From contig JAXMEL010000004.1 in the NCBI GenBank assembly GCA_046348365.1, positions 62,001 to 126,000 on the forward strand: a stretch of DNA of 64,000 bases, read 5' to 3'. The stretch is from JAEUPI01 sp046348365 (GTDB lineage Bacteria; Pseudomonadota; Gammaproteobacteria; Burkholderiales; Burkholderiaceae_C). The notes below the pieces were generated by a model that was not told where the DNA came from, searched no databases, and was given only the letters and a program-made list of their open reading frames with translations. Of this stretch, positions 32,362-40,470 are shown one piece after another. The position numbers and the translations under genes are program-made. Numbering within the stretch: the stretch's first letter is position 1; each line of letters starts with the position of its first letter.

Positions 32362-33564
32362 ATGGACGCAGTCAAGCAGGGCAGCGACGCCCTGTTCATC
32401 CTGCTCGGCGCCGTGATGGTGCTGGCGATGCATTCGGGGTTCGCATTCCTGGAGCTCGGCACCGTGCGCAAGAAGAACCAGGTCAACGCACTGGTGAAGA
32501 TCCTGGTCGATTTCGCGGTGTCGACCGTCGCCTACTTCTTCGTCGGCTACGCGGTGGCCTATGGCGTCGGCTTCTTCACCGGCGCCGACATGCTGGCGGC
32601 GAAGAACGGCTACGAACTGGTGAAGTTCTTCTTCCTGCTGACCTTCGCTGCGGCGATCCCCGCCATCGTGAGCGGCGGCATCGCCGAGCGCGCGCGCTTC
32701 GGCCCGCAGCTGACGGCCACCGCGGTGCTGGTGGGTGTGATCTACCCGGTGTTCGAGGGCATCGCCTGGAACCAGCGCTTCGGCGTGCAGGGCTGGATCA
32801 AGAGCGCCACCGGCGTCGAATTCCACGACTTCGCCGGCAGCGTGGTGGTGCACACGGTGGGCGGCTGGATCGGCTTGGCCGCGGTGCTGCTGCTCGGCGC
32901 GCGCGCCAACCGCTATCGCAAGGACGGCGCGATGAGTGCGCACCCGCCGTCGAGCATCCCGTTCCTCGCGCTCGGCGCCTGGATCCTCGCGGTCGGCTGG
33001 TTCGGCTTCAACGTGATGAGCGCGCAGACGATCGACAAGATCTCGGGCCTCGTCGCCGTGAACTCGCTGATGGCCATGGCGGGCGGCACGCTGGTGGCCG
33101 CGCTGATGGGCCGCAACGATCCGGGCTTCGCCTACAACGGCCCGCTCGCCGGCCTGGTGGCGGTGTGCGCGGGCTCCGACGTGATGCACCCCGCCGGCGC
33201 GCTGGTGGTCGGCGGCGTGGCCGGCGCCATCTTCGTGCGCCTGTTCACCCTCACGCAGAACAGGTGGAAGATCGACGACGTGCTCGGCGTGTGGCCGCTG
33301 CACGGCCTGTGCGGCGCCTGGGGCGGCATCGCCTGTGGCCTGTTCGGCTCCACCGCGCTCGGCGGGCTCGGCGGCGTGAGCTTCGGCGCGCAGCTGATCG
33401 GCACCGCGCTCGGCATCGTGTGGGCGCTCACGGGCGGCTTCGTGGTCTACGGCGCGCTGCGCGCGACGATGGGCCTGCGCCTGTCGCCCGAGGAGGAGTA
33501 CGACGGCGCCGATCTGTCGATCCACAAGATCGGCGCCACGCCCGAGCGCGAGGCGAGCTGGTAG
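32362..33564 (+). CDS. amt: Ammonium transporter
   Basis: A 400-residue Amt/MEP/Rh channel with eleven helices. Signatures include HSGFAFLELGTVRKKNQVNA, GGIAERARFGPQL, HDFAGSVVVHTVGGWIGLAA, GWFGFNVMSAQT, and the C-terminal GVWPLHGLCGAWGGIACGLF. The twin-His pore residues are the His of VVHTVGG and the His of PLHGLCG. It is usually next to glnK, but no glnK lies here. The N-terminus has no signal peptide of the long AmtB type. Confidence 0.94.
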   Translation: MDAVKQGSDALFILLGAVMVLAMHSGFAFLELGTVRKKNQVNALVKILVDFAVSTVAYFFVGYAVAYGVGFFTGADMLAAKNGYELVKFFFLLTFAAAIPAIVSGGIAERARFGPQLTATAVLVGVIYPVFEGIAWNQRFGVQGWIKSATGVEFHDFAGSVVVHTVGGWIGLAAVLLLGARANRYRKDGAMSAHPPSSIPFLALGAWILAVGWFGFNVMSAQTIDKISGLVAVNSLMAMAGGTLVAALMGRNDPGFAYNGPLAGLVAVCAGSDVMHPAGALVVGGVAGAIFVRLFTLTQNRWKIDDVLGVWPLHGLCGAWGGIACGLFGSTALGGLGGVSFGAQLIGTALGIVWALTGGFVVYGALRATMGLRLSPEEEYDGADLSIHKIGATPEREASW

Positions 33565-33591
33565 GCGCGGCGAGGCACCAGGGCCTCGCAC

Positions 33592-34101
33592 TCACACGGC
33601 GTTCGACCCTTGCGACGCCATCCGCGCCGCCACGGCGGCGTAGTGATCGAGCATGCCGTTCCAGCCGTTGGGCGATGCGAAGGCGTCGCGCATGGCGATC
33701 GCATCGGCACCGTAGACCTCCAGCCCTCGGTGCTCGAGCTCGACGCGGGTGGTGCGGGCATCGACCTCGATGAACCGGACCTCGACCTCGGTGTGCAGCG
33801 ACGGATCGAACTGCCACGTCGCGCTCAGCTGCCACACCAGCACCACGCGCCGCGGTGCCTCCCACAACGCCACGCGGCCCCAGACGCATTCGACGCCGTT
33901 CACGCCGCGCTCGTACCAGCGCCCGCCCGCGCGCGGCTCGATCGTCACGGCGGCGCACTCGGCCTCGCCGATGTGATGCGAGCTCATCGGCCACCACGAT
34001 GCGATGTCGCCGGTGAAGACCTCGAAAGCCAGCGCGATCGGCGCTGCCACGGTGACGGTCTTGCGCACGGCCTGCACTGCGGCACTGCGATTCGGGCTCA
34101 T
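33592..34101 (-). CDS. AHSA1/SRPBCC-fold protein
   Basis: A 169-residue START-like protein: VTVAAPIALAFEVFTGDIAS opens the fold, then IEPRAGGRWYERGVNGVECV, then LEHRGLEVYGADAIAMRDAF at the C-terminal helix. Such proteins bind hydrophobic ligands or act as stress proteins. The start overlaps the ArsR gene stop as ATGA, forming the common ArsR-AHSA1 pair. Confidence 0.9.
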   Translation of the reverse strand: MSPNRSAAVQAVRKTVTVAAPIALAFEVFTGDIASWWPMSSHHIGEAECAAVTIEPRAGGRWYERGVNGVECVWGRVALWEAPRRVVLVWQLSATWQFDPSLHTEVEVRFIEVDARTTRVELEHRGLEVYGADAIAMRDAFASPNGWNGMLDHYAAVAARMASQGSNAV

Positions 34102-34454
34102 GATCGGTCCTTCGCTGCGGAGGTGGATGCCGCGCGGGCCAGCGCTTCGGCCCGCGCCTTGAATCGGGCCAGGCCCGCGTCCCACAAGCTGTCGATGAAG
34201 CCGCGCACCGTGGCGATGCCGTCGGTGTCGGGGCGGTACAGATTGCGCGTGCCGACCGACTCGCACTGCACGAGGCCGGCATCGGCCAGAACCTTCAGAT
34301 GCTGCGACACCGCCGGGCGGCTCACCGGCAGGCGCTCGGCCACCTCGGCCACCGACAGCGGCGAGCGCGCGATCAGCGAGAACACCTGCAGCCGCGTGGC
34401 ATCGCCGAGCGCCGCGAAGCGGCGGGCCTGCAGGGCGGCTTGACGAGGCGTCAT
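34098..34454 (-). CDS. ArsR-family regulator
   Basis: A 118-residue winged HTH: RRFAALGDATRLQVFSLIAR, SVAEVAERLPVSRPAVSQHL, KVLADAGLVQCESVGTRNLY. There is no cluster of metal-binding Cys, so it is not a classic metal sensor. It is translationally coupled to the AHSA1-type gene. The ATG at 34454 is used. Confidence 0.92.
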   Translation of the reverse strand: MTPRQAALQARRFAALGDATRLQVFSLIARSPLSVAEVAERLPVSRPAVSQHLKVLADAGLVQCESVGTRNLYRPDTDGIATVRGFIDSLWDAGLARFKARAEALARAASTSAAKDRS

Positions 34455-34583
34455 CCTGGGCGGTCCAGATTGGTAAGCAAACGATTACGGTAAGTCTATG
34501 TTTACCGAAAGCCGGCGTCAAGGGCCTTCGTCCGGTGCCGGGCGGCCGGGCAGCGCCGGCCGGCGTGATAGGCTTTCGCCCCT

Positions 34584-36581
34584 ATGACGGCATGGGCACG
34601 CAGCACGGACTCGGCGCATCCGGCCATGCGCTGGGATCCGCGCATGCTGGCGCAGATGCTGCGCGGCGATCGGGTGACGCTGGTGTTCAGCCCCGCCGGC
34701 CCCGAGCGCGACACGATGGTGCGCCGTGCGGTGATGCCGCTGTTCGGCCGCCGTGCGGTCGACGGGCCGATCCACGAAGCCGCGGCATGGACAGCGCCGG
34801 CGCCGGCCGCCGAACGCCGCCGCACGCCGCGCGACAGCCGGCGCGGCGCCGAGGTGGCGATCCGCTTCGACGGCTGGGGCGCGCGGCCGCTGTCGGCGCT
34901 GCGCGCGCAGCTGGCGGCCGAGCTGCCGGGTGCGCCGGGTGATGCGCCGGCGCCCACGCTGTCGGCGCAGCTGAAGGCGGCGGCGCGCCGGCACGACGTG
35001 CGCCTGCTGCTGGTGTTCGACGGCTTCGAGAAGCACCTCGACAGCGCGCCCGAAGACAGCGAGGAGGTGCGCCGCTTCGACACCGAACTCGCCGAGTGCC
35101 TGAGCCAGGTGTCGCCGCCGGCGCGCGTGCTGTTCCTCGTCGACGATGCGAGCCAGGACCGGCTGCACGCGCGCTACGCCCAGCTGCTGCCGCAGATCGA
35201 CCGCGGCTGGCTGCGCGTGCGCCCGCAGTCGGTGGCGGTGCCGCAGCCGCCGCAGCCCACTGCGCCGGGCGAGCCCATCGTGCTCGACGACGTGGTGGCG
35301 CGACCGCAGATCGACCTCGCCGCGATCGCGCCGGGCGCGGATGACCACGACGACGAGCCGGAGCAGATCTGGTGGTCGGCGACCGAAGCCGATGCGCACG
35401 CGGCCGCACAGGTCGCACAGGCGGCACCGGCCGCACAGGCAGCACCGATCGCACGGGCTGCGCCGGCGGTGGCATTGCCTGCGGCGCCGGCGCCGCAGCG
35501 CGTGCGCTGGCCGCGGCACGTCGCAGTGGCGTTGCTGGTGCCGGCACTCGTGGTCGCCGTGGCATGGCGCTGGTGGCCGACCCAGCCGGCTGCCGACGCG
35601 CCGGCCGGCGCCACATCACAGCCCGCGTCGACGACTGCAGCAACAACGCCGAAGACAGCAAATGCCGCTCCGGCCGCGCGTGCCGAGCCGGCCGCACTCG
35701 CCATCGCCGTGCCGCCCGACAGCGGCGCGGCGCGCGCGATGCTCGCCGAGCTGTCGAAGATCGTCGCCGCGCCGGGCGTGAGCGCTGCAGCGCCGGGCGA
35801 CGCTGCGCCGCTGGCGATCTGGCGCGCCGATGCGCTGCCGGCCGACCGCGAGCAGGCCGAGCGCAAGGGCATGCGCGTGATCGCGCCGCTGTACCGCGAG
35901 CAGATCCAGGTCGTCGTGCGCGCCGACAACGGCTGGCGGCACCTGCACCAGCTGCAGGGGCTGCACATCAACGTCGGCGAGGCCGGCGGCGCACGCGAGC
36001 GCACGGCGCAGGCGCTGTACCGCCGGCTCTTCGGCCGGCCGCTCGGGGCCTGGGACGTCGACCGTCACGACGAGGCGAGCGCGCTGCAGGAGCTGCTGCG
36101 GCCGGGCTCCACGCTCGACGCGGTGTTCGTCGTGTCGGACCAGCGTGTGCTCGAATCGCTGCCGTCGTCGCAGCGCGCGCGGCTGCGCGTGCTGGCGCTC
36201 GACCCGCAGCACGGCAGCAACGGCGGCATCGGCCGCCTGTTCCAGGTCGCGCCCGACCCGGCCGGCTGGGGCCTGGGCGTGATGGTGACGAGCTACCTCG
36301 TCGCGACGGACGAGTCCGCGGCCTCGCCGGCTGCCTGGTCGTCGCTGGCCTGCGCATTGGCTCGCGTGCACGCAGCCCTTCAGGCTGGTGCGCAGGCAGC
36401 CCTTCAGGCTGGTGCGCAAGCAGCCCTTACGGCTGGTGCCCAGAGCGCGCTGCAGAAGAGCGGCTCGCATCTGCTGCGCGGCGTCGACATGTGGCAGCCG
36501 ATCCCCGGCGGCTGGATGCCGATGCTCGCGCGGCTCGACGCCACGGCGTGCTCGCAGGCGAGCGCTGCCGCGCGGCGCTGA
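34584..36581 (+). CDS. TAXI-like solute-binding domain with N-terminal cytoplasmic domain
   Basis: A 665-residue protein with an unusual order of parts. Residues about 15-230 look like a degenerate P-loop/STAND-like domain (VTLVFSPAGPERDTMVRRAV, then VRLLLVFDGFEKHLDSAPED). An acidic, Ala/Pro-rich linker follows. One TM helix lies at about residues 312-330 (HVAVALLVPALVVAVAWRWW). The C-terminal 270 residues resemble TAXI-family TRAP solute-binding proteins (PLYREQIQVVVRADNGWRHL, QGLHINVGEAGGARERTAQA, LDAVFVVSDQRVLESL). If the TM is a signal anchor, the C-terminal domain would face the periplasm and could relay ligand binding inward. A 24-bp tandem repeat lies near the end. Domain calls are inference. 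Confidence 0.65.
   Translation: MTAWARSTDSAHPAMRWDPRMLAQMLRGDRVTLVFSPAGPERDTMVRRAVMPLFGRRAVDGPIHEAAAWTAPAPAAERRRTPRDSRRGAEVAIRFDGWGARPLSALRAQLAAELPGAPGDAPAPTLSAQLKAAARRHDVRLLLVFDGFEKHLDSAPEDSEEVRRFDTELAECLSQVSPPARVLFLVDDASQDRLHARYAQLLPQIDRGWLRVRPQSVAVPQPPQPTAPGEPIVLDDVVARPQIDLAAIAPGADDHDDEPEQIWWSATEADAHAAAQVAQAAPAAQAAPIARAAPAVALPAAPAPQRVRWPRHVAVALLVPALVVAVAWRWWPTQPAADAPAGATSQPASTTAATTPKTANAAPAARAEPAALAIAVPPDSGAARAMLAELSKIVAAPGVSAAAPGDAAPLAIWRADALPADREQAERKGMRVIAPLYREQIQVVVRADNGWRHLHQLQGLHINVGEAGGARERTAQALYRRLFGRPLGAWDVDRHDEASALQELLRPGSTLDAVFVVSDQRVLESLPSSQRARLRVLALDPQHGSNGGIGRLFQVAPDPAGWGLGVMVTSYLVATDESAASPAAWSSLACALARVHAALQAGAQAALQAGAQAALTAGAQSALQKSGSHLLRGVDMWQPIPGGWMPMLARLDATACSQASAAARR
36372..36443 (+). 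repeat. Three 24-bp tandem repeats in the TAXI-like gene
   Basis: Three in-frame units of 24 bp start GCAGCCCTTCAGGCTGGTGC. The third has small changes. They encode the peptide AALQAGAQ three times, probably a helical or flexible spacer. Repeat number could vary between strains by slippage. Confidence 0.85.
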
Positions 36582-36598
36582 AGAAGGTCAGCCGGCGC

Positions 36599-37381
36599 TC
36601 ATTCGAACTGTCCGTGCCGGCCGGCGCCGGCGGCGAAGCGCGCGGCGCCCGCCACGGCCTCGGCCGCCACCACCGGATAGCCGCCTGCGCCTTCGCGCTG
36701 CAGCGCTTCGGCCAGCGGCAGATCCCACTGCGCGAAGGCGCTCGCGCGGTCGGCCAGCATGCAGCGGTTCGGAAACGCCGCGATCTGCCGCGCCAGCGCC
36801 TGCGCGGCGGCAAGCGCCTGGCCGTCGTCGACCACACGGTTGGCGAGGCCGAAGGCCAGCGCCTCGTCGGCTTGCACCGGACGGCCGGTGAGGATCATGT
36901 CGAGCGCGCGACCCATGCCCACCACGCGCGGCAGCCGCACGGTGCCGCCGTCGATCAGCGGCACGCCCCAGCGGCGGCAGAACACGCCGAACACCGCCGA
37001 GCGCGCGGCGATGCGCAGGTCGCACATCAGCGCCAGCTCGAGGCCGCCGGCCACCGCATGGCCTTCGATGGCCGCGATCACCGGCTTGGCGAAGGCCATG
37101 CGCGTGGGGCCCATCGGCCCCGGCGCGGTACCGCTGGGCTCGATCGCATTGCGCCGCTGCGCGTCGCCGAGCGCCTTCAGGTCGGCGCCGGCGCAGAACA
37201 TGCCGCCGCCTCCGGTGAGCACGGCCACGGCGAGCGCGGCGTCGGCCTCGAAGGCTTCGAACGCGCGGCGCAGCGCGAGCGCAGTGGGGCCGTCGACGGC
37301 GTTGCGGCATTCGGGCCGGTGCAGCGTGATCGTGGCCATCGGGCCGTCGATGCGCGTGCTCACGGGATCGGGCGAGGGCAT
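36599..37381 (-). CDS. Enoyl-CoA hydratase/isomerase family protein
   Basis: A 260-residue crotonase-fold enzyme. It has the CoA/oxyanion segment AGADLKALGDA, then AKPVIAAIEGHAVAGGLELA, LMCDLRIAARSAVFGVFCRR, and the final helix region AAGAGRHGQFE. One of the two catalytic Glu positions lies in GGLELAL; the second is not certain. The substrate is unknown. It is convergent with the TAXI-like gene. The inverted-repeat element lies 56 nt upstream of its start. Confidence 0.92.
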   Translation of the reverse strand: MPSPDPVSTRIDGPMATITLHRPECRNAVDGPTALALRRAFEAFEADAALAVAVLTGGGGMFCAGADLKALGDAQRRNAIEPSGTAPGPMGPTRMAFAKPVIAAIEGHAVAGGLELALMCDLRIAARSAVFGVFCRRWGVPLIDGGTVRLPRVVGMGRALDMILTGRPVQADEALAFGLANRVVDDGQALAAAQALARQIAAFPNRCMLADRASAFAQWDLPLAEALQREGAGGYPVVAAEAVAGAARFAAGAGRHGQFE

Positions 37382-37470
37382 GCGGAACTCCTGCAGCGTG
37401 CAATACAGCAGTGTGCGATGCCGCCGCGGCGCCGGAACTAGGGTCTGTTGACATATGAATCACGCCCGCG

Positions 37471-37569
37471 CCGGGGTGGCCAAGGGCGCAGGCGTAGGCG
37501 CGTCGCGCAGCCAAGGCTGGACGCCTTGGCAAGCGGCGCAACGCCCGCCTGCGCCCTTGGGTACCCCGG
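37471..37569. repeat. Large hairpin in the left arm of the inverted-repeat element
   Basis: Arms of 24 nt (37471-37494 and 37546-37569) pair at 22 positions, with the core CCAAGGGCGCAGGCG exactly matched by its reverse complement. Inside, GCCAAGGC-tggac-GCCTTGGC (37510-37530) forms a second 8-bp stem. The right arm of the element lacks this block (8 nt instead of 116 nt between the two repeat segments), so the hairpin block is an addition on the left side or a loss on the right. Confidence 0.75.
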
Positions 37570-37923
37570 CCCGAAGGGTGAGGCCCTGCAAGGGGCGCAC
37601 TCGTCGTTGCCGATGCTCGCCGGGTGTCCAACCCGGCTGCGCTCGGCGCCTCTTATGGTCGCCGTTGTCAATCTGAGTTCTTTGGGTTTGCTCATCTGAG
37701 ATCGATCCGGTGATGCGACTCGAACTTGGCTGCGACGATGAATCAGACTCTTATCCGCGGATTGGCTACCAGCACTTCATCGGATTCGTCGTGGGCCTGC
37801 CTCGCTCTAGATACGGGGATCATTCCTTGCGGAAGCCGGCATAGGCGCCTTGAGGATTGCCCGGTCGGGGTCCGTGTCGCATCGCCGGATCGATCTGGCT
37901 CATGCTCGTTGGCCTGGCTGGCC

Positions 37924-39042
37924 TCAGGCTTGCGCCTCGGGCTGTGCCTGAGCCTTCAGGGCGATCGCCCAGATGAAGCCGGCCAGCTCGCGGGCCACCG
38001 CCACGCAGACCTTGTTGATCTGTACGCCGCGGCCCGCCAGTGCGGCAAAGCGCCGCGTCAAGCGCAGCTGTGCCTTCCAGCCCATCGTTCGGATCGCCTC
38101 GCTGAGCTGTTGCTGACGCTGCTGCGCGCGCTCGCCGATGCGTGCCTTGAAGCGGTAGTTCCACGCCGCCTGTGTCAGCAGCCGCCGGGCGTGGGAGTTA
38201 CCCGTCTTGGTGATGCTGCCGCGCACGGTCTTGTTGCCGCTGGAGTACTCCGAGGGCACCAGACCCAAGTAGGCCATCAGCTTGCGCGGGTGCTCGAAAC
38301 GGCTGAAGTCACCCACCTCGGCCACCAGCCCGATGGCATTGACCACATCGATGCCACGCAGCGCCTGCAGCGCCGCCACCACCGGCTCGAAGCGCCAACC
38401 CAGCACCGCATCGCGCAGCGCCTGGTTCAATCGCTCAACGCGCTCGTCACTGGCTTGCACCGCCTGCCAGTACTCGGTGAAGGCCGTTTGCGCCGGCGCG
38501 TGCTCGAAGTTCAGCTCGCCCAGCCAGCGGTAGTACGTCTTGCTCCAGGCGGTCTTGCCGGCAAAGCGTCGGTCGTGCCGCAGCAAGAAGCCCTTGAGCT
38601 GCTGGCGCAGTTGCTGGCGGCTCTTGATCGCGTCTTCGCGCGCTCGCGCCAGGTCGCGGATCGCTTCGTCGTGCGGGTCGGGAACCCACACCGCGCTGAG
38701 CTGGCCGGCGCGCGAGCACTCGGCCAGTTGCACGCAGTCGCGCCGGTCGGTCTTGATCCGATCGCCCGGGCGGCGCGGCATCTTCGACGGCGCAATGACT
38801 TGGCATTCGTAGCCCCTGGCTGCCAATGCGCGTTGCAACCCATAGCCGGTGGGGCCCGCCTCGTATACCACGTGCACCCGCGCCGGTCCGCCGAGCTTGT
38901 CCAGTTGCTTCAGCAGCTTGGGCACGTCATGCGCGATGGCACCGATCACACGACCCGCCTCGCGCCCAGGCTCGGCGGCCCCGATCGAGATGCGATCCTT
39001 GTGAACGTCCAGTCCGACGAAAACCTTGCTACGCTCTTCCAT
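37924..39042 (-). CDS. IS110-family transposase
   Basis: A 372-residue DEDD transposase. The N-terminal part has VFVGLDVHKDRISIGAAEPG, HVVYEAGPTGYGLQRALAAR and KTDRRDCVQLAECSRAGQL with the catalytic acidic residues. The C-terminal Transposase_20 part has LQALRGIDVVNAIGLVAEVG, YLGLVPSEYSSGNKTVRGSI, then TKTGNSHARRLLTQAAW with the Ser region. It is full length. The start is the ATG at 39042 with a GGAG site upstream. It lies inside an element with CTAG-flanked repeats, which is not IS110-like. Noncoding flanks of about 180 nt (5') and 480 nt (3') could hold its bridge RNA. Confidence 0.93.
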   Translation of the reverse strand: MEERSKVFVGLDVHKDRISIGAAEPGREAGRVIGAIAHDVPKLLKQLDKLGGPARVHVVYEAGPTGYGLQRALAARGYECQVIAPSKMPRRPGDRIKTDRRDCVQLAECSRAGQLSAVWVPDPHDEAIRDLARAREDAIKSRQQLRQQLKGFLLRHDRRFAGKTAWSKTYYRWLGELNFEHAPAQTAFTEYWQAVQASDERVERLNQALRDAVLGWRFEPVVAALQALRGIDVVNAIGLVAEVGDFSRFEHPRKLMAYLGLVPSEYSSGNKTVRGSITKTGNSHARRLLTQAAWNYRFKARIGERAQQRQQQLSEAIRTMGWKAQLRLTRRFAALAGRGVQINKVCVAVARELAGFIWAIALKAQAQPEAQA

Positions 39043-39218
39043 GGCCGGTCTCCTGCAGTGGCTGTTGGGCTGCGCCCTCAGCATGTAGCTCGGCACCTCG
39101 CGTGCAACCTACGTTCGCAAGAGCCGGCCACCCCGCGCTCGGGCGCCAGGCGACCATCATGTCTAGATTGCGCCCCTTGCAGGGCCTCACGCGGGTGCGA
39201 TTCATATGTCAACAGACC

Positions 39219-40400
39219 CTAGATGATTGCCCGCTCGACCCAGGGCTCGCCGCTCACGATGCGCCGCGGCGAGAGCGGCGTGAGATCGAGCGTGCGCCAC
39301 GCGCCGTGCACGACGTGCTCGGCGATGCCGCGGCCCACGCCCGCGGCGTGCTGCAAACCGTGCCCCGAGAAGCCGCAGGCGAGCAGCAGGTTCGCGCAGT
39401 GCGGGTGCGGCCCGACCAGCGCGTTGTGGTCGAGCGGGTGCACCTCGTACCAGCCGTCCCACGCGCCGGTGCGGCGCAGCGCCTCGAAGGCCGGCACGCG
39501 ATGCGCGAGCGCCGGCCACACGCGCTCGTCGAACAGGTGCAGATCGGGCTGGTCGAGCGGCGGGTTGTCGGGGTCGGCATCGCCGTGGCCCGGCGTCCAG
39601 CCGCCGATGAAGCCCGCGCCTTCGCTGCGGAACCACACGCCGCTCGGGTCGGCCACCAGCGGCGTGCGCGGCATGCGCGTCGGGCATGTGAAGACGAACA
39701 CCGTGCGGCGGCGCCCGAACACCGGCACCTCGAGCCCGGCGAGCGCGCCCACGCCGTGCGACCAAGCGCCCGCGGCGAGCACCACCACGTCGGCGGCTAT
39801 GCGCGTGCCGTCGCTGCAGTCGAGCGCCGTCACCGCGCCGTTGGCGGTGTGGATGCCGCTCACGCGCGCGATGTGCCATCGCGCACCGAGCGCGCGCGCC
39901 TTGCGCGCGAGGGCGCGGGCGAGCCGCTGGCCGTCGAACCAGCCTTCGCCGCCAACGCCGAGGCTGGCGAGTGCCACGTCATCGCTGCGCAGCCACGGCA
40001 GCGCTCGCGCGAGCGCGGCAGCGTCGAGCAGCGCGACCGGCGCATCGCACGCGCGCTGCACGGCATGGCTCGCGCGCAGCACTCGCGCACCAGCCTCGCT
40101 CGCAGCAAGGATCAGGTAGCCCGATTCGACGAAGCCGAGGTCCACGCGCTCGCCGCCGACGGCGAGCCATTCATCGGGCGCACGCAGCAGCTCGAGGCCG
40201 AACTGCGACAGCCGCACGTTGAGCGCGTTGGAGAACTGCTGCCGGATCGACGCCGCCGAGCGCGCCGACGACGCCCAGGCGAGCGATGGATCCGGCTCGA
40301 CGACGGTGACCGCGAGCGTCGCGTCGAGCCGGCGCAGGAAGAGCGCGCACGCGCTGCCGACGGCGCCGCCGCCGATGATCGCGATGCGCGGGCGTGACAT
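39219..40400 (-). CDS. FAD-dependent oxidoreductase (DAO family)
   Basis: A 393-residue DAO-fold enzyme with the FAD-binding loop IAIIGGGAVGSACALFLRRL at the N-terminus. It continues with ASSARSAASIRQQFSN, VVLAAGAWSHGVGAL, and the C-terminal HPLDHNALVGPHP and CGFSGHGLQHAAGVGRGIAE. It is similar in layout to FOXRED1/sarcosine-oxidase-type proteins. The substrate is unknown. The stop codon TAG lies within the CTAG duplicated by the neighbouring element, yet the protein ends naturally (VERAII). Confidence 0.9.
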   Translation of the reverse strand: MSRPRIAIIGGGAVGSACALFLRRLDATLAVTVVEPDPSLAWASSARSAASIRQQFSNALNVRLSQFGLELLRAPDEWLAVGGERVDLGFVESGYLILAASEAGARVLRASHAVQRACDAPVALLDAAALARALPWLRSDDVALASLGVGGEGWFDGQRLARALARKARALGARWHIARVSGIHTANGAVTALDCSDGTRIAADVVVLAAGAWSHGVGALAGLEVPVFGRRRTVFVFTCPTRMPRTPLVADPSGVWFRSEGAGFIGGWTPGHGDADPDNPPLDQPDLHLFDERVWPALAHRVPAFEALRRTGAWDGWYEVHPLDHNALVGPHPHCANLLLACGFSGHGLQHAAGVGRGIAEHVVHGAWRTLDLTPLSPRRIVSGEPWVERAII

Positions 40401-40470
40401 CGAGGGGTGGCGCGAGGGCGGCGGGGCTGCCGGCGTGACGGTATCACGCCGGCAGAGCGCGCCGCGCGCG

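Larger units (their letters stand above)
37442..39218. mobile_element. CTAG-flanked inverted-repeat element carrying an IS110-type transposase
   Basis: The ends are perfect 20-bp inverted repeats GGTCTGTTGACATATGAATC (37442-37461 and 39199-39218) with a CTAG duplication on each side (37438-37441 and 39219-39222). CTAG duplication and such ends fit IS5-group elements, whereas IS110 elements make no such terminal repeats. A second matching pair of 22 bp starting GTGAGGCCCTGCAAGGGG lies inside (37578-37599 and inverted at 39169-39190). The simplest reading is an IS5-like or MITE-type element that received an IS110 element. The inner IS110 borders cannot be placed. Confidence 0.65.

Noticed and set aside
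36372..36443. CRISPR-like repeat
   Set aside because: The three units are directly adjacent without spacers and are in frame inside a gene, so they are tandem coding repeats.
37438..37699. Short open frames within the left arm of the inverted-repeat element
   Set aside because: They follow the hairpin palindrome, read similarly on both strands and have no start signals, so they are chance frames.
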